NCBI GenBank assembly: GCA_001986395.2
Contig: MQVO02000018.1
Coordinates: 372,001 to 436,000, forward strand
Direction of reading: 5' to 3'
Length of the DNA stretch: 64,000 nt
From: Irpex lacteus
Taxonomy: Eukaryota > Basidiomycota > Agaricomycetes > Polyporales > Irpicaceae
In this document: positions 38,337 through 49,227 of the stretch, piece after piece
How the letters are laid out: each line of letters opens with the position of its first letter
Position numbering within the stretch: the first letter of the stretch is position 1
Program-made: the position numbers and the translations under genes
Notes under the pieces: model-generated
Told to the model about the DNA's origin: nothing
What the model saw: the letters and a program-made list of their open reading frames with translations, nothing else
Databases searched by the model: none

Positions 38337-41300
38337 ATGGAGGAATTATCTCTACCGACCCCGGACACCTTTTCTGCGTTCCCCTTCCTTCCGTACGAGA
38401 TTCAGCTCGAGCTTATGCGACATTTGTACGAGAACATTGAAGGGCGAAAGGTCACAATAGTCGAGAGTCCCACCGGAACTGTGAGTACATATTAACGAGG
38501 CAATACTCTTTAGAGGCTAACTAGCAACAGGGCAAGACACTTAGCTTGCTGTGTGCTTCATTGACATGGCTACGAGACGAGCAAGAACGGGTTAGAAGAG
38601 GCAAGGTCACCCCACTCGATAGTAGCACGGGTAAGACGCTTTATTCAAGCACGCATTCCCAGGGACTCTGATAAACTGCTACAGAGACGGACTGGGTGCT
38701 TGCGCAAACACTCGAACGCAAACGACGCGAGCTGGAGGCCGAAGAGAACGAGTATGCCCAAAGACTTGCGCTCGCTCGGCGAAAAGAGGCAGCTTTGAGG
38801 AAAGCAGCGAGGGCGAAGATCTACAAGAAGCCCGTGAGTAATATTTGATATCTTTACTGAAGTATTGTATGCTCAGTTTGATGGTGTGATATCGTAGAAA
38901 ATGACAGCGGACGGAACAAAGTACACCATGAAAGACGTACTACTCGACGAAGACCAGTTCCTCCCAGATGACATGGAAGAAGCGTCCGATTCTGCATATA
39001 GCAATCTATCCCCCGAGGTACGAGCGTTGATGGCCAAGTGTGATACCTTCCCTACGTGTATTCCTAAGATCCACGCTGAGCTCCGTTTATTTTATGCCTT
39101 TTGTGCTATATAGGTTCGACAAGACAAGAAAGCCAACGGCGCACACTGATCCCGCCGCCGACGTCCCGGAACCTACATGCACCAAGATATACTACGCGTC
39201 GAGAACTCACTCACAGCTGTCTCAGGTGCTACACGAGCTTGAAAAGCTGAAGATCACCTTGTCCCCTGCGTCGGTGGTGTCTGTCAACAGCGCGAGTCAA
39301 CCTTCACATCCATATCTTTCAACACCAAAACCATCGGCGAAGAGGAGTATATCTTTGCTTGACGATGACAAAGGATATCCGCCGTTGGAGGATGAGGACA
39401 TAAGCGTGGATGTGCGAGTGGTGTCGCTAGGCTCTCGCAAACAGCTCTGCATCAACGAAAAGCTGAAGGCTAAGGCTGGAGACTTGGATGAAGCTTGTCG
39501 GCAGCTTCTTGGTGGTACGTCATGTTCTTCTTTTTTTACTATTCATTCGCTGAGACCCTCGATGCGCTCTGAATAGAAAAAGGCGATAGGCGATGTCCGC
39601 ATTTGCCTCCCATGGAGGACGAGATACGTATGCTCGACTTTCGAGATCAGGTTTTGGTACGTATATATGCCTCAGAGAAGTTTAACTATGTCTGAATAAA
39701 AGTGGTAAAGGCGACACCGAAGGACATAGAGTCCCTCGTAACAGCCGGACAAGAATCGCATATCTGTCCGTACTTTGGCTCTCGACGAGCCATCGCTCAA
39801 GCGCAGGTACGCCGTGCTGCCGATTATCAGCACTTGTTACACCTTGTAATGTAAAATACTGACACGTAGTTGGATGGTGTAGCTCGTTTTACTACCTTAC
39901 AATCTGCTACTGCAGAAAACAGCCCGCGAAGCGTTGGGCATCGACCTGACAGACCAGGTTGTCATCATCGACGAAGCTCACAGTGAGTTCCTTTCAACCT
40001 TCATTCTCCCTTTTCTCTCTCTGTTCTCCATTTACTTCCCTCACACTCAACCATACACGCAGATCTGATATCCACACTCCTATCCCTCTCAACAACAACT
40101 CTGCCCCTGCGCACCCTCACCACCTCCCTAACCCAGCTTAACGTCTACTTCACCAAGTTCAAGAACCGGCTGAACACCCAACACTCGCTTCATCTGAAAC
40201 GACTGATTGGGTTGTTGGATGCGTTGGTCAAGTACGCTGAGGAGTGGCGAGGTCAACGAGTGGGCTCGAACTCGAAGGAGAAGAAAGAGAAGTTGCCGAT
40301 GGTGGAGGTCGTCACGTCGGGTGAGCTTCTGGTGAGGCTTGGACGGAAAGCGGATGGGATCAATCTTTTGGAGGTCGAGAGGTATTTGCGGGATAGTAAA
40401 GTGAGTTCTTCGTGCCCTGTGTTGATATATATGCCGCAGATACTCGCCTTTCGAAATCAAGGATGTTGAATGCTGATGATATGTGGTTTATTTTGTTTAG
40501 ATTGCGAGGAAGATATCTGGGTATTGTGCGCAGACAATGGAGAAAGCTGCGGGTCAAGGTGAGTGCTGTTTTAATGTCTTGATTCAACGTATATTCACGA
40601 TGATTCACGGTCCACGACAAACTCTGCGAAATATAGATCCGAAGAAGCTAGCGAAACTGTCTCGCATGTCGGCCACTACACCCCCGCTACATATGGTCGA
40701 GAACTTCATCGTCTCTCTCACCTCTGCGAACGATGGTATGGTACTTCCATTCACTAAACTCTTGTCTGTCGTTGACTGACTGACTGACTGACTACCCTCA
40801 ACTTGATAGATGGACGAGTGACGTTCTCGTTGGTGGACAACCAAGTCGAGCTGAAGTATCAACACTTAAATCCAGAGACTCATTTTCAAGAAGTTATCGA
40901 AGCTGCTCGTGCTGTTGTATTAGCAGGTGGTACAATGTCTCCAGTAGGTATTCCTTTCTCAAATTCTCATCCATAGGTGAGGTCGACAGAACCGAGGCTG
41001 AAGTCACACAACAATCTTCAGATCTCAGATGTCGTCAACCAGCTCTTCATGACTCTCCCGTCCGAGAGACTGACGACGTTCTCCTGCGGGCACATCATCC
41101 CTCCTACCAACTTGCGAACGCTCGTGCTGAAGAAAGGACCTCGAGGAAGCGAGTTGCTGTTCAAATATGACAAACGAGATGACTCTGGTTTGGTAAGTAC
41201 CTCGTGCAATATTGATTTCGCTCGACTCGACGTCGGACTGACGACGAGTTGGTTTTGTGCGTAGATCGGCGAGCTTGGTCAGACGTTGCTCAACTTTACA

Positions 41301-42105
41301 AACATCGTACCTGGAGGAATGGTCGTCTTCGTGCCGTCGTACAGTTTTCTGCACCTTGTCATGAAGCACTGGCAAGACAGTGGAGTCTTGGAGAAATTGA
41401 AGGCGAAGAAGAAGGTGTTTATGGAGCCGCAGGAGAGTGGTGAAGTCGAGGCTGTCTTAAGGGAGTATGCGGCTGAAGTTAAGAACGTAAGTAATGGGAC
41501 ACGTGTAACACTCGACTCGGACTGACTTGCATGGCTAATTATGCGTGAACAGGCTGCACAGTCAACCCCCAACCAGCCCAAGAAAGGCGGTTCTCTCCTC
41601 TTCGCAGTCGTCGGCGCAAAGCTCTCCGAAGGGTTGAACTTCACCGACGATTTGGCTCGCGCTGTCATTATCGTGGGTCTGCCTTTTGCCAACCTCGCGT
41701 CTGTGGAACTACGGGAGAGAATGGCCTACGTGAAAAGGTTGGAGCAAAGGCGTGAGAGGGAGAGCAGAAAGGGGGTGGCGAAAGGGCCTGGTATCAAGGA
41801 CGCGGGAACGGAGCTATATGAGAACATGTGCATGAACGCTGTGAACCAGAGTATAGGTATGTATGAGTATGCTCACAGTCTTTGTTGGGCATTTCGACTG
41901 ACATAGAGACGTGGATGTAGGTCGTGCCATCCGTCATCGTGGCGACTGGGCAGCCCTAGTACTCGTCGACGCACGATATGCGTCACCTCGCATTCGTGGG
42001 AAGCTGCCCAAGTGGATCTGCAAGGACCTCGTTGTGGCCGAGACCTTCGGAGAAGCTGTGAGAGAGCTGGGGCACTTCTATCGAGCGAAACGATCGCAAT
42101 TGTAG
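38337..42105 (+). CDS. CHL1: CHL1/DDX11-type Fe-S DNA helicase
   Basis: Superfamily 2 (XPD-like) 5'-3' DNA helicase needed for sister-chromatid cohesion and genome stability; nuclear. About fourteen exons join in frame. An N-terminal PYEIQLELMRHLYE (Q-motif region) leads to Walker A VESPTGTGKTLSL, then IYYASRTHSQLSQVLHELEK (motif Ia). Cysteines of an Fe-S cluster region follow (QLCINEKLK, ACRQLL, RRCPHLPP, HICPYFGS), with motif II VVIIDEAHNLIS. VVLAGGTMSP (motif III), VPGGMVVFVPSYSFL (motif IV), AVVGAKLSEGLNF (motif V) and NQSIGRAIRHRGDWAALVLV (motif VI) complete the set. The Fe-S segment and the end FGEAVRELGHFYRAK fit CHL1/DDX11 better than XPD or FANCJ. The start MEELSLPTPDTFSAF at 38337 matches the family's short leader; an in-frame ATG at 38223 would add 38 residues. 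Confidence 0.92.
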
Positions 42106-42352
42106 TGACGCGACGAAGCCGCGAGGGGACCCTCAAAGAAGAACACGACGCGATCGTTGGTGACGGCCCGGTGGGATGGATGGCGCAGTGAATGCTGCGA
42201 TGATGTATGAATAGGAATATACGAATAGATAGTGCGTGGGTGACTCTATGCTACATGATCATGATTGTGCAGACCGGTGAGGCCGACTCGATGGCTTAGG
42301 AATAAAGAAGAAAAAAGCATGGCAGTCGGGCGCGAGGCCCGTCCTCAAGTTG

Positions 42353-42801
42353 TTACCACCCATCCTCTCTGTCGAGTGTTGCCCAAGCTGCTCTCCGACA
42401 CGGGTCACACCAGTCTTGGATAAGGTTGACAACCCGACGATTCTCTTCGTACACCTAACAGTGACAGACCGGATGAGCATGATGAGTATAGTTTAAAGTT
42501 GACTAGAAGGCCATGAATATCACCTTTCGACATGTGCATGCTCTTGAGGGCCGTTGTGCGTGCTGATGTGCTTTACTCAGGGCACAGCTCGGTGATTGGC
42601 AGTCTTTGATGACTCCCGAATCATAAAGCTTGACGTAGTGCTGGGTAGACGTCAGTAAGAGAGGTCTAGTACTTATGGGGTAGCACTATGAATTTCTTAC
42701 GTTGCATTTTCTGTGGTAGTTACCAAAGCTACGTATTACGAAGACGTCAGAGAAAACCAACGCTGCAAACACGACGGCGCTTACCACTCGGATGTGCACA
42801 T
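42353..42801 (-). CDS. small cysteine-rich protein, 87 residues, four exons
   Basis: Four small exons join in frame: MCTSE(C) / FGNYHRKCN / HYVKLYDSGVIKDCQSPSCA...CTCRK / VYEENRRVVNLIQDWCDPCR..., ending DREDGW at the TAA at 42353. Introns carry GTAAGC, GTAAGA and GTGATA donors and AG acceptors. The 87 residues include nine Cys at positions 2, 6, 14, 29, 34, 50, 52, 70 and 73, several spaced as C-x4-C, C-x-C and C-x2-C. There are also His at 11, 16, 40 and 42, which suggests zinc binding rather than secreted disulfides, because no signal peptide exists. A TATA box lies about 145 nt upstream, and a 27-codon upstream ORF sits between them. The family looks like one of the small Cys-rich agaric protein families, but I cannot name it. 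Confidence 0.6.
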
Positions 42802-43792
42802 CGTCTCGATATATATGGCAGGTGTAGTCTTTGTGGCGGTGGGTCGTGAGAGATAATCAAGTTGAGCTCTTCGCAGAGCCAGAGGATGTTCGTAGGCTGG
42901 CAAATGAGAGGGAATGTGATAGTAAGCTGTCGACAACTTCCATCACCTTTTATATATGTTGAAACGAGCAGAAGTACGGCCAACAGGCAACAAGCGTAGG
43001 CGCTGCACGAGCTTACAGCGCGGTTATGAGCCGCAAAGGGTCCTCAGACAGCGCCCTATCGACCCAGGAGAAGATATTTCCCAGTAATTTGGCCTAAACC
43101 CTTAGAGCAGGAGCACCACGGCAAGGAGTGAACCCCTCGAGACCCTTCGAGCCGGACCGCCTCATGTATAACTAGTACTGTGCATTTACCTCAACGCGGT
43201 CATCCAGTTCACCTGCGTTTTTGTGTGTGCAAGACAAATTCCGGCAGGGTTCCCCGGCAAAAAGCAGCGTTCCACGAAGGTTAGTGTCAGTGCCGAGGGG
43301 GCGGTGTCCGCTGAGTCAAGTCGGAGGAGAAAAAAACGATTCAGTCGGGCGTGTCGCTGAGGTAGTCGGCCGCATGGCGGCATCGTGGCCACTGGTACCT
43401 CTGATGCCACGACGCATCATACCTCTGGTAGATGCGAAGTTCTTTTTCTGATGGAAAATCGAACGCATGTTGTCACGGCTGGACACTGTATTGGACGTCG
43501 CAGTTACTTGCCTGTTTGATCGACATCCCACTCCGCAATCGAGCAATCGACTGTGGGGAGGGTCCTTCTGTATACTGTGATAACTCTATGAGTTTTCTAT
43601 TGTTTCTACCAGCGAATGTGACTCTGTACGCAGCGTTTGAGCATCCTGAATGAAAGAGTTACGTACATAAACAGTCTCTCGAAGGGCCGTGTCTCATAGC
43701 CACGCGAGTCAAAAGGAAACGTACACCTGGTAAGCAACGTGTAGCCAACGATGCAAGTATTCACAGCACGTCCTGCCGGGGCCAACGAGCCG
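42802..43792. other. intergenic, promoter of the cysteine-rich gene
   Basis: Short frames only, apart from the TATA box at 42946-42956. No gene or repeat was seen in 42960-43792. Confidence 0.4.
42946..42956 (-). promoter_or_regulatory. TATA box of the small cysteine-rich gene
   Basis: TATATAAAAGG on the minus strand, a near-perfect TATA element about 145 nt before the ATG at 42801. It supports a transcript starting near 42915. Confidence 0.45.
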
Positions 43793-45683
43793 CTAGTTAT
43801 AATCATAGAAGCCCTTGCCGCTCTTCTTGCCTAGCCACTGTGCGTCAACCATTCGCTCAAGTAGAATGCTCGGGCGGTACTTGGAGTCCCCAGTTCCGGT
43901 GTACAGCGTCTGCTGGATGGCAAGACATGTATCCAGACCGATGCTAGATTCACGCAGAAAGATGTTAGTATATGAGGAGAGCACTACAGACTGAATTACT
44001 TACAAATCGGCTAAACACGTTCGTGAGAGGTCAGGGTCAGCTGCAAATCTCACATAGAAGCGCAGGGACGGACCTAGTTGCAATGGTCCCATGGGGTGGT
44101 TCATTCCCAGTTTCAGTGTCTTGTCAATGTCATCTCGAGTGGCCACGCCCTAGTATCAGCAGAGAAGGTGTCATTCTCGATTCGGACTCAAACATGTACC
44201 GATAGACTCACCCGCTCTAGACACATAATTGCCTAAAGGGTAAAAGAATTGATGAGCATCGATAGGCCCAGTCAGAATGAGATACACCCGCTAGATAACA
44301 CACCTCGTTGATGAAGGGCATGAGAAGTGCGTTGCTGACGAAACCTGGTACGTCTTGTGATGAAGTGACCTCTGAGCAAAGCACAAGATACACGTCAGTG
44401 TGTGCACAAACATACGAGTACAATCTTGATGACTCCGTCATTCATGACCCACCTTTGCCACAGGCGATCGCAAATGACTTTGCCCGCTCCAACGTTTCCG
44501 TCGATGTTTGGAGGCCTGAAATCAGCTCAACCAGTTTCTAGAGAATATCTCGGCCAGTCAGCGCTCTGAAACCCTAATGTCATATGAGACAATGTAACAA
44601 GCGATATGAAAGGTTCCATCTTTTGAAATGCGGCTGTACCACCCGGACCAATTCATTCGAAGCACAGACCCGGATAGGATAGGACAATGTAGCACAATCC
44701 GTACACAAGACGCATGAGCGGATAACCAACCGCAGGCTCACGCCTGCAAGCACGTACCGTCCCTTGTGCGTACGGTTATTGATCTGGCCCGGAGAAATAT
44801 TAAAATTAAGAGCAGAAAACGGGGCTGTTCCCTGCAGGCTATGTCTCCGCACGATTTTTCCAACCACCCAGCAAAGGTGTACAAAGGCACAGCTACCGTG
44901 CGAAACGGAGATGAGAGCGACAAACAGCGTAAGGTACTCACCATGACGGGGACGGGATTGAAGAAATGAAGGCCTATGTTCCATGCCGATCATTTCCAAC
45001 TGCAACTCGATCGAAATTCGACTGAAACTTACCGACAACTCGACCTGCGCTCCGCTGGCCCTCCGCGCTTGACGCTGTATGTCCCTCTGGTACAGTGGCT
45101 GCAGCAATCTTGGTGATGCTGATCGAAGATGTATTGCTCGCGAGTATTGTCGACGGAGGCAGTTTGGCTGATAACTCGCGGAAGATGGCCTCCTTTAAGG
45201 ACAGCTTTTCTGACACCGCCTGTTACGGAGCATGAGCATCACGTTCCTTGATGTTTCCAGAATTTTTGATCCTGACCTCAACAACCATGTCTACGTCCTG
45301 AACGCCAGCGAGACCCTTCTCCGGACCAACGACGGTGACTCGGTCACGGGCCTCTTTGGCCTCCTCACTGGTAATTTTTCCCTGCAATATTCCCGTGAGA
45401 ATGATCCGAGGACATCCGCAAGGTTCGTACCTTTGCAACGTCTTTCTCAAGGAGCTTATCCATGAGAGACAGGCCTTTCTGTATCTGCGAAGCAGAACGG
45501 TCGTGCAAAAGTACCGGTACTTTCGCGCGCAATGCGGAAACATATGCAATTCCGAGACCTACAATGTCCTGTCAGCTCTTCCCGGTGCTCACTGCCAGTG
45601 GCTTCGAAAATACTAGAGTTCTCACCCATTTGTCCAGCACCCAGAACACCGAGCGAGCGAATCCCGTGAGTAACAGCGGCCAT
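43793..45683 (-). CDS. 3-hydroxybutyryl-CoA (3-hydroxyacyl-CoA) dehydrogenase
   Basis: NAD(P)-dependent oxidation of 3-hydroxyacyl-CoA to 3-ketoacyl-CoA in short-chain fatty-acid metabolism. The Rossmann start reads [11 protein letters not shown], then [60 protein letters not shown] and [20 protein letters not shown] (catalytic His). [40 protein letters not shown] and [20 protein letters not shown] follow, ending GKGFYDYN. About nine exons have short introns, except one of 404 nt (44538-44941) between PVM and KLV. The start [10 protein letters not shown] at 45683 is standard. The same frame is open to an ATG at 45839, which would add a basic 52-residue leader starting MIRPVSRHVITPRTLA that could be a mitochondrial presequence. 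Confidence 0.88.
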
Positions 45684-46416
45684 TTCCCCTGCTAAGACTG
45701 CTTCTACGCGCACTTTTTGGCGATTGTGTTGGTTCGAGGACAAGTTACGTTTCGTTGGCTCAGCTCCGTTACAGTTCTCGAATACACATGACGCCAAGGT
45801 CCGGGGTGTTATCACATGTCGGGAAACAGGGCGGATCAATTCCCACGCCTTCGCCCAAATGCGAAAGCGGGCCCGTCACGGTAGCCACCATGGTTTTGTG
45901 ACCTACCGCCATCACCACGTCCAGTGCGACTCGCGAAGCTCAGGATGTGCGTCTTTCTATGAGTCAGAGCTGCGCCTGTGCTGATAAAATCTTTTAGGAT
46001 ACGTGATATCTGTTTAGCAGAATCACCGCCAACAGGCTCAACAACAGTTTCTTCCTGCTTTTCGATGCCGGACACTGCTTCCATCCTGGACACTGAGTGC
46101 AATCACAGTAGTTCAGTAGTAATGTTGCCGCCGGAAGAGTATTGACTTCTCCTTCCGACAGAGCCTTGGACGGCTTCTCATCATAAAATAAGCTTAGCAT
46201 CGTTGCATGCTTACAGCGCGTGGTGTGAGAGCCATGCGCTCATAACCTGCCTACGCTGAATTGTCGCCCGTCTTCCTGATCCTTCTCGGTACTCTGTCCT
46301 GTCCGTCTATGTGCGCAGCTTCACTTTCTATCCTACTTTAAAGGCTCAGGGGACGCTACGCTGGCTGGTTCTCTCTCTCTGGTAGCACTGGCGAGGGTCG
46401 ACCACTTTATCCTGAA
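45684..46416. other. divergent intergenic region
   Basis: Between the dehydrogenase (minus) and the membrane protein (plus). Minus-strand frames at 45836-46102 and 45994-46200 look mildly protein-like (SAKQISRILKDFISTGAAL) and could be exons of a small gene, but no start or stop could be fixed. Confidence 0.35.
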
Positions 46417-47149
46417 ATGCACCTCTCGCTGCTCTCGGGCCAACTTTTACAAGCAGGCCCATTTCCTTCCACTAGTGATGTGCCGTCGAGTCCGAAACAC
46501 CACTCTTTCTTGGCCAGCGGCGGTATAGCGGTCGTTGTTATCCTCGTCGTTTTCCCTATTCTCCTCATAGGTTGTCTTATGGTCTGCCGTTGGAGGCCCC
46601 GCCAGATGCCCGTCCGGAGTGGTTTAGACGCACCGAGTCCAATCACTGTTATCGTGCCACCACCGCCGATAGACGAGCCTCCACCACTCATCTCGATGGG
46701 CGATAGACCAGAATTTTACGACACAAGATTGCAAAGGTTTCCGCTCAACAGGCAGGCACTTTGGCATGAAATTATGGTAGGTCGCGTCGCATTTTTGTAC
46801 CGTCATGCCTTTTTCATGGTAAATGTAGCCTCTGTCCCTCGCACCATCGACTCCTCTGGCAGTCATAGGCCATAGTGAGAGACCATCATCCTCGAGGCGA
46901 ACCCGTTCCCGTCCTTTACACTTACATCCGACGCGTCGGCCTTTAACACCTCGGGCCCCACAAACAACCGACTCCATAGAACTCACTACATTTCCATCCC
47001 TTTCGCTGGGCGAACTCGGGATTGCAGTAGCCGTAGCCTTGCCTCGTCAGCTTCCAGAGTTTGTCCAAGGCAGAGCGGATGCGCACATCCCAATTCGACC
47101 TGTCGATGTATCTATCGGATTCACGCGGATCCAGCTGCGTTCACGGTGA
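46417..47149 (+). CDS. single-pass membrane protein, two or more exons
   Basis: The first frame (from MHLSLLSGQLLQ at 46417) has one strong membrane segment, GGIAVVVILVVFPILLIGCL, at about residues 35-55. A Trp/Arg-rich stop-transfer stretch (VCRWRPRQMPVRS) and Pro-rich sequence (IVPPPPIDEPPPL) follow. After an intron near 46780-46867 a second exon reads GHSERPSSSRRTRSRPLHLH, later LGELGIAVAVALPRQLPEFV, to the TGA at 47149. The phases of the obvious GTAGGT donor and CATAG acceptor do not match. A GTCGCG donor three bases downstream would restore the frame, so the junction is uncertain. No family is recognised. Confidence 0.5.
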
Positions 47150-47846
47150 TCGGCTGCAGACCTTGTTCCAACTGTGGACATGAATTCCGAAATTCTCTCG
47201 CGGCCATATCGTCCCTCAGTCGAATAAATAACGAAGGGCGCGCCAATCTATTCGTCCTCAGCTGCGGATACAATTCGACGAAGACGGGCTTTGATACTCT
47301 TTCGGTACCTCTCGAAGGCGAGTTCTTGTCCTTGTACTTTCTCGCGCTTGTTACTGATGTGCTCGTAGCGAGCCGTATATCCTTAATAGCGTACCTAAAG
47401 CCATGTATTTCTCCTCTCCGCGGACATGTGGTTGGAAGGCACAACGTGCTCGGTCTTGATTCCGGAAACTTCACTTCCGACTATTAGGATGCACTTGACA
47501 ATTTTATGCGCCGTCTCACTCAGCAGAATACTAATTGTGCTACCTAGACATAGACTACAATATTTCCCACATACTTTTGTAGGATAGACCTTATGCAATT
47601 TCAAGTTGCAGCGAAGGAAGCTCGAGATCTAGAGTGGCCACAAAATCGATCTCTAGCGAGCGTCCGATCACATACCCCGCAACCCCGGTTTTCTCGGACC
47701 GGAAGTATAATGACGTCGCTTTCATGTGCTAAAGGACTTACCCCAGATTCAGCAACCCCTGCCACTTCAATCCTCTACTACCACCAGTAAGTTGTACGCT
47801 TATCGACTCTTTCACAATACTGATACGCTCTATGTATTATAAAGAC
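47150..47846. other. intergenic, promoter of the carrier gene
   Basis: Frames on both strands (47121-47487) overlap each other and show no domain. No supported gene was seen. Confidence 0.4.
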
Positions 47847-49140
47847 ATGACATCAACATTACCGCCATTAATACAAGCATTCTCTGGTTCTATTGGAAGT
47901 GCAACTGCCAATGCGATCGTATACCCTTTGGACTTGGTAGCCACCCGTCTACAGACCACCTCGTCGAGAAAGCTAAGAGGTAGGTACGACATATTCTAAA
48001 CTATTCCATACCACTGAGCAACTCGTGTGTAGGATTCAAAGGAATAGTTCGAGCGCTACGACACGTCCTTCATGTTGAAGGGTGGAGCGGTCTGTACGAC
48101 GGTCTTAACACAGACACCGCAGCTACACTCGTCTCAAAGTAAGTTCTGAAACTACTTCTTGATGCCAAACTACTTATCGCAGTATATTTCCAGCTTCCTG
48201 TATTTCTATTTCTACTCTTTCCTGCGAGGCATACTCGCCCGTCGCAAATCTCCACCTCCACGCGTCAAAGGCAAAGCCGCGCCTGTTCTCTTGAGCGCCG
48301 CAGAAGAACTCGCTATTGGGTTCCTTGCAGGTTTGGCCAGTAGAGCCATATCGCAGCCTCTCAGCGTTATCACTGTTCGACTGCAGACCGAAGGCGAAGA
48401 CGACTCGAGCGAGTCGGGCTCAGATAAAGGGAGCGTTTACGACGATTCTGGGTCGGAAGCCCACGCCACCTCGGCAGGCGTCACAGGGACAGTCAAGAAA
48501 ATCTACGCCGAGCAAGGGCTGGAAGGCTTCTGGGGAGGTTAGTTTTTATACGACTGCTCTCTGCCGTTATCCCCAGCGAGCATTAACTCACACGCGTATT
48601 CCGCATTGTAGGATTCACGACCACCATTCCACTCTGCCTCAACCCCGCCATTACTCTCTTTCTCTTCCAACTCTTCCAACGTCTCATCTCTCTCCGCAGA
48701 CCACACAAGCAGACCGCTTTAGGCACGACGAGCGCAGGGTCTGCGTTTCTTGGCGCGGCGTTCTCCAATGCTGCATCGACAACACTACTATATCCGCTTA
48801 TACTAGCGAAGACACGCTTACAAGTCCATAGGAAGAGTTTGAAGCAGGATGAGAATGCGATATAGAGAGTCAGAAGGCTAAGCTGAGGGAGGACAAGAGA
48901 ACGTGGTGAGTATATGGGAGCGGATTGTGAAGAAGGAGGGGATCAGGGGGCTGTATCAGGGGTGGGAAGCGCAGATTACGAAGGGGTGCGTGAGTGAGGG
49001 CGTGAAGATGATGGTAAAGCAAAGGTCAGTGCGATCAAATGATTCGATAAAAATGCATTACTCACCTAAACTCATTCTCTGTTCGCAGAATTGAAGCATA
49101 CGTTGTTGCACTATATCTGAGAAGTCTTTCGAGAAGATGA
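47847..49140 (+). CDS. peroxisomal-type adenine nucleotide carrier (PMP47/ANT1/SLC25A17 family), apparent frameshifts
   Basis: Mitochondrial-carrier-family protein; the PMP47 branch imports ATP into peroxisomes in exchange for AMP for fatty-acid activation. The start MTSTLPPLIQAFSGSIGSAT at 47847 is followed by ANAIVYPLDLVATRLQTTSS (repeat 1), GFLAGLASRAISQPLSVITV (repeat 2) and NAASTTLLYPLILAKTRLQV (repeat 3). The C-terminus reads IRGLYQGWEAQITKG and MMVKQRIEAYVVALYLRSLS to the TGA at 49140. The last exon is not continuous. After VHRKSLKQDENAI the coding register moves to DIESQKAKLREDKRT and then, near 48900, to VVSIWERIVKKEG. No introns fit there, so either two small indels exist in the genome (recent pseudogene) or the assembly is wrong. 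The acidic loop between repeats 1 and 2 (GEDDSSESGSDKGSVYDD) is long. Confidence 0.75.
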
Positions 49141-49227
49141 ATAGATATATAGTGTCGCGTCATATTTGTTGGACGTGCTGAAAGGATAATATACCCCGGA
49201 TCTTCGTCAATGTCGCGTTTGAATCGC

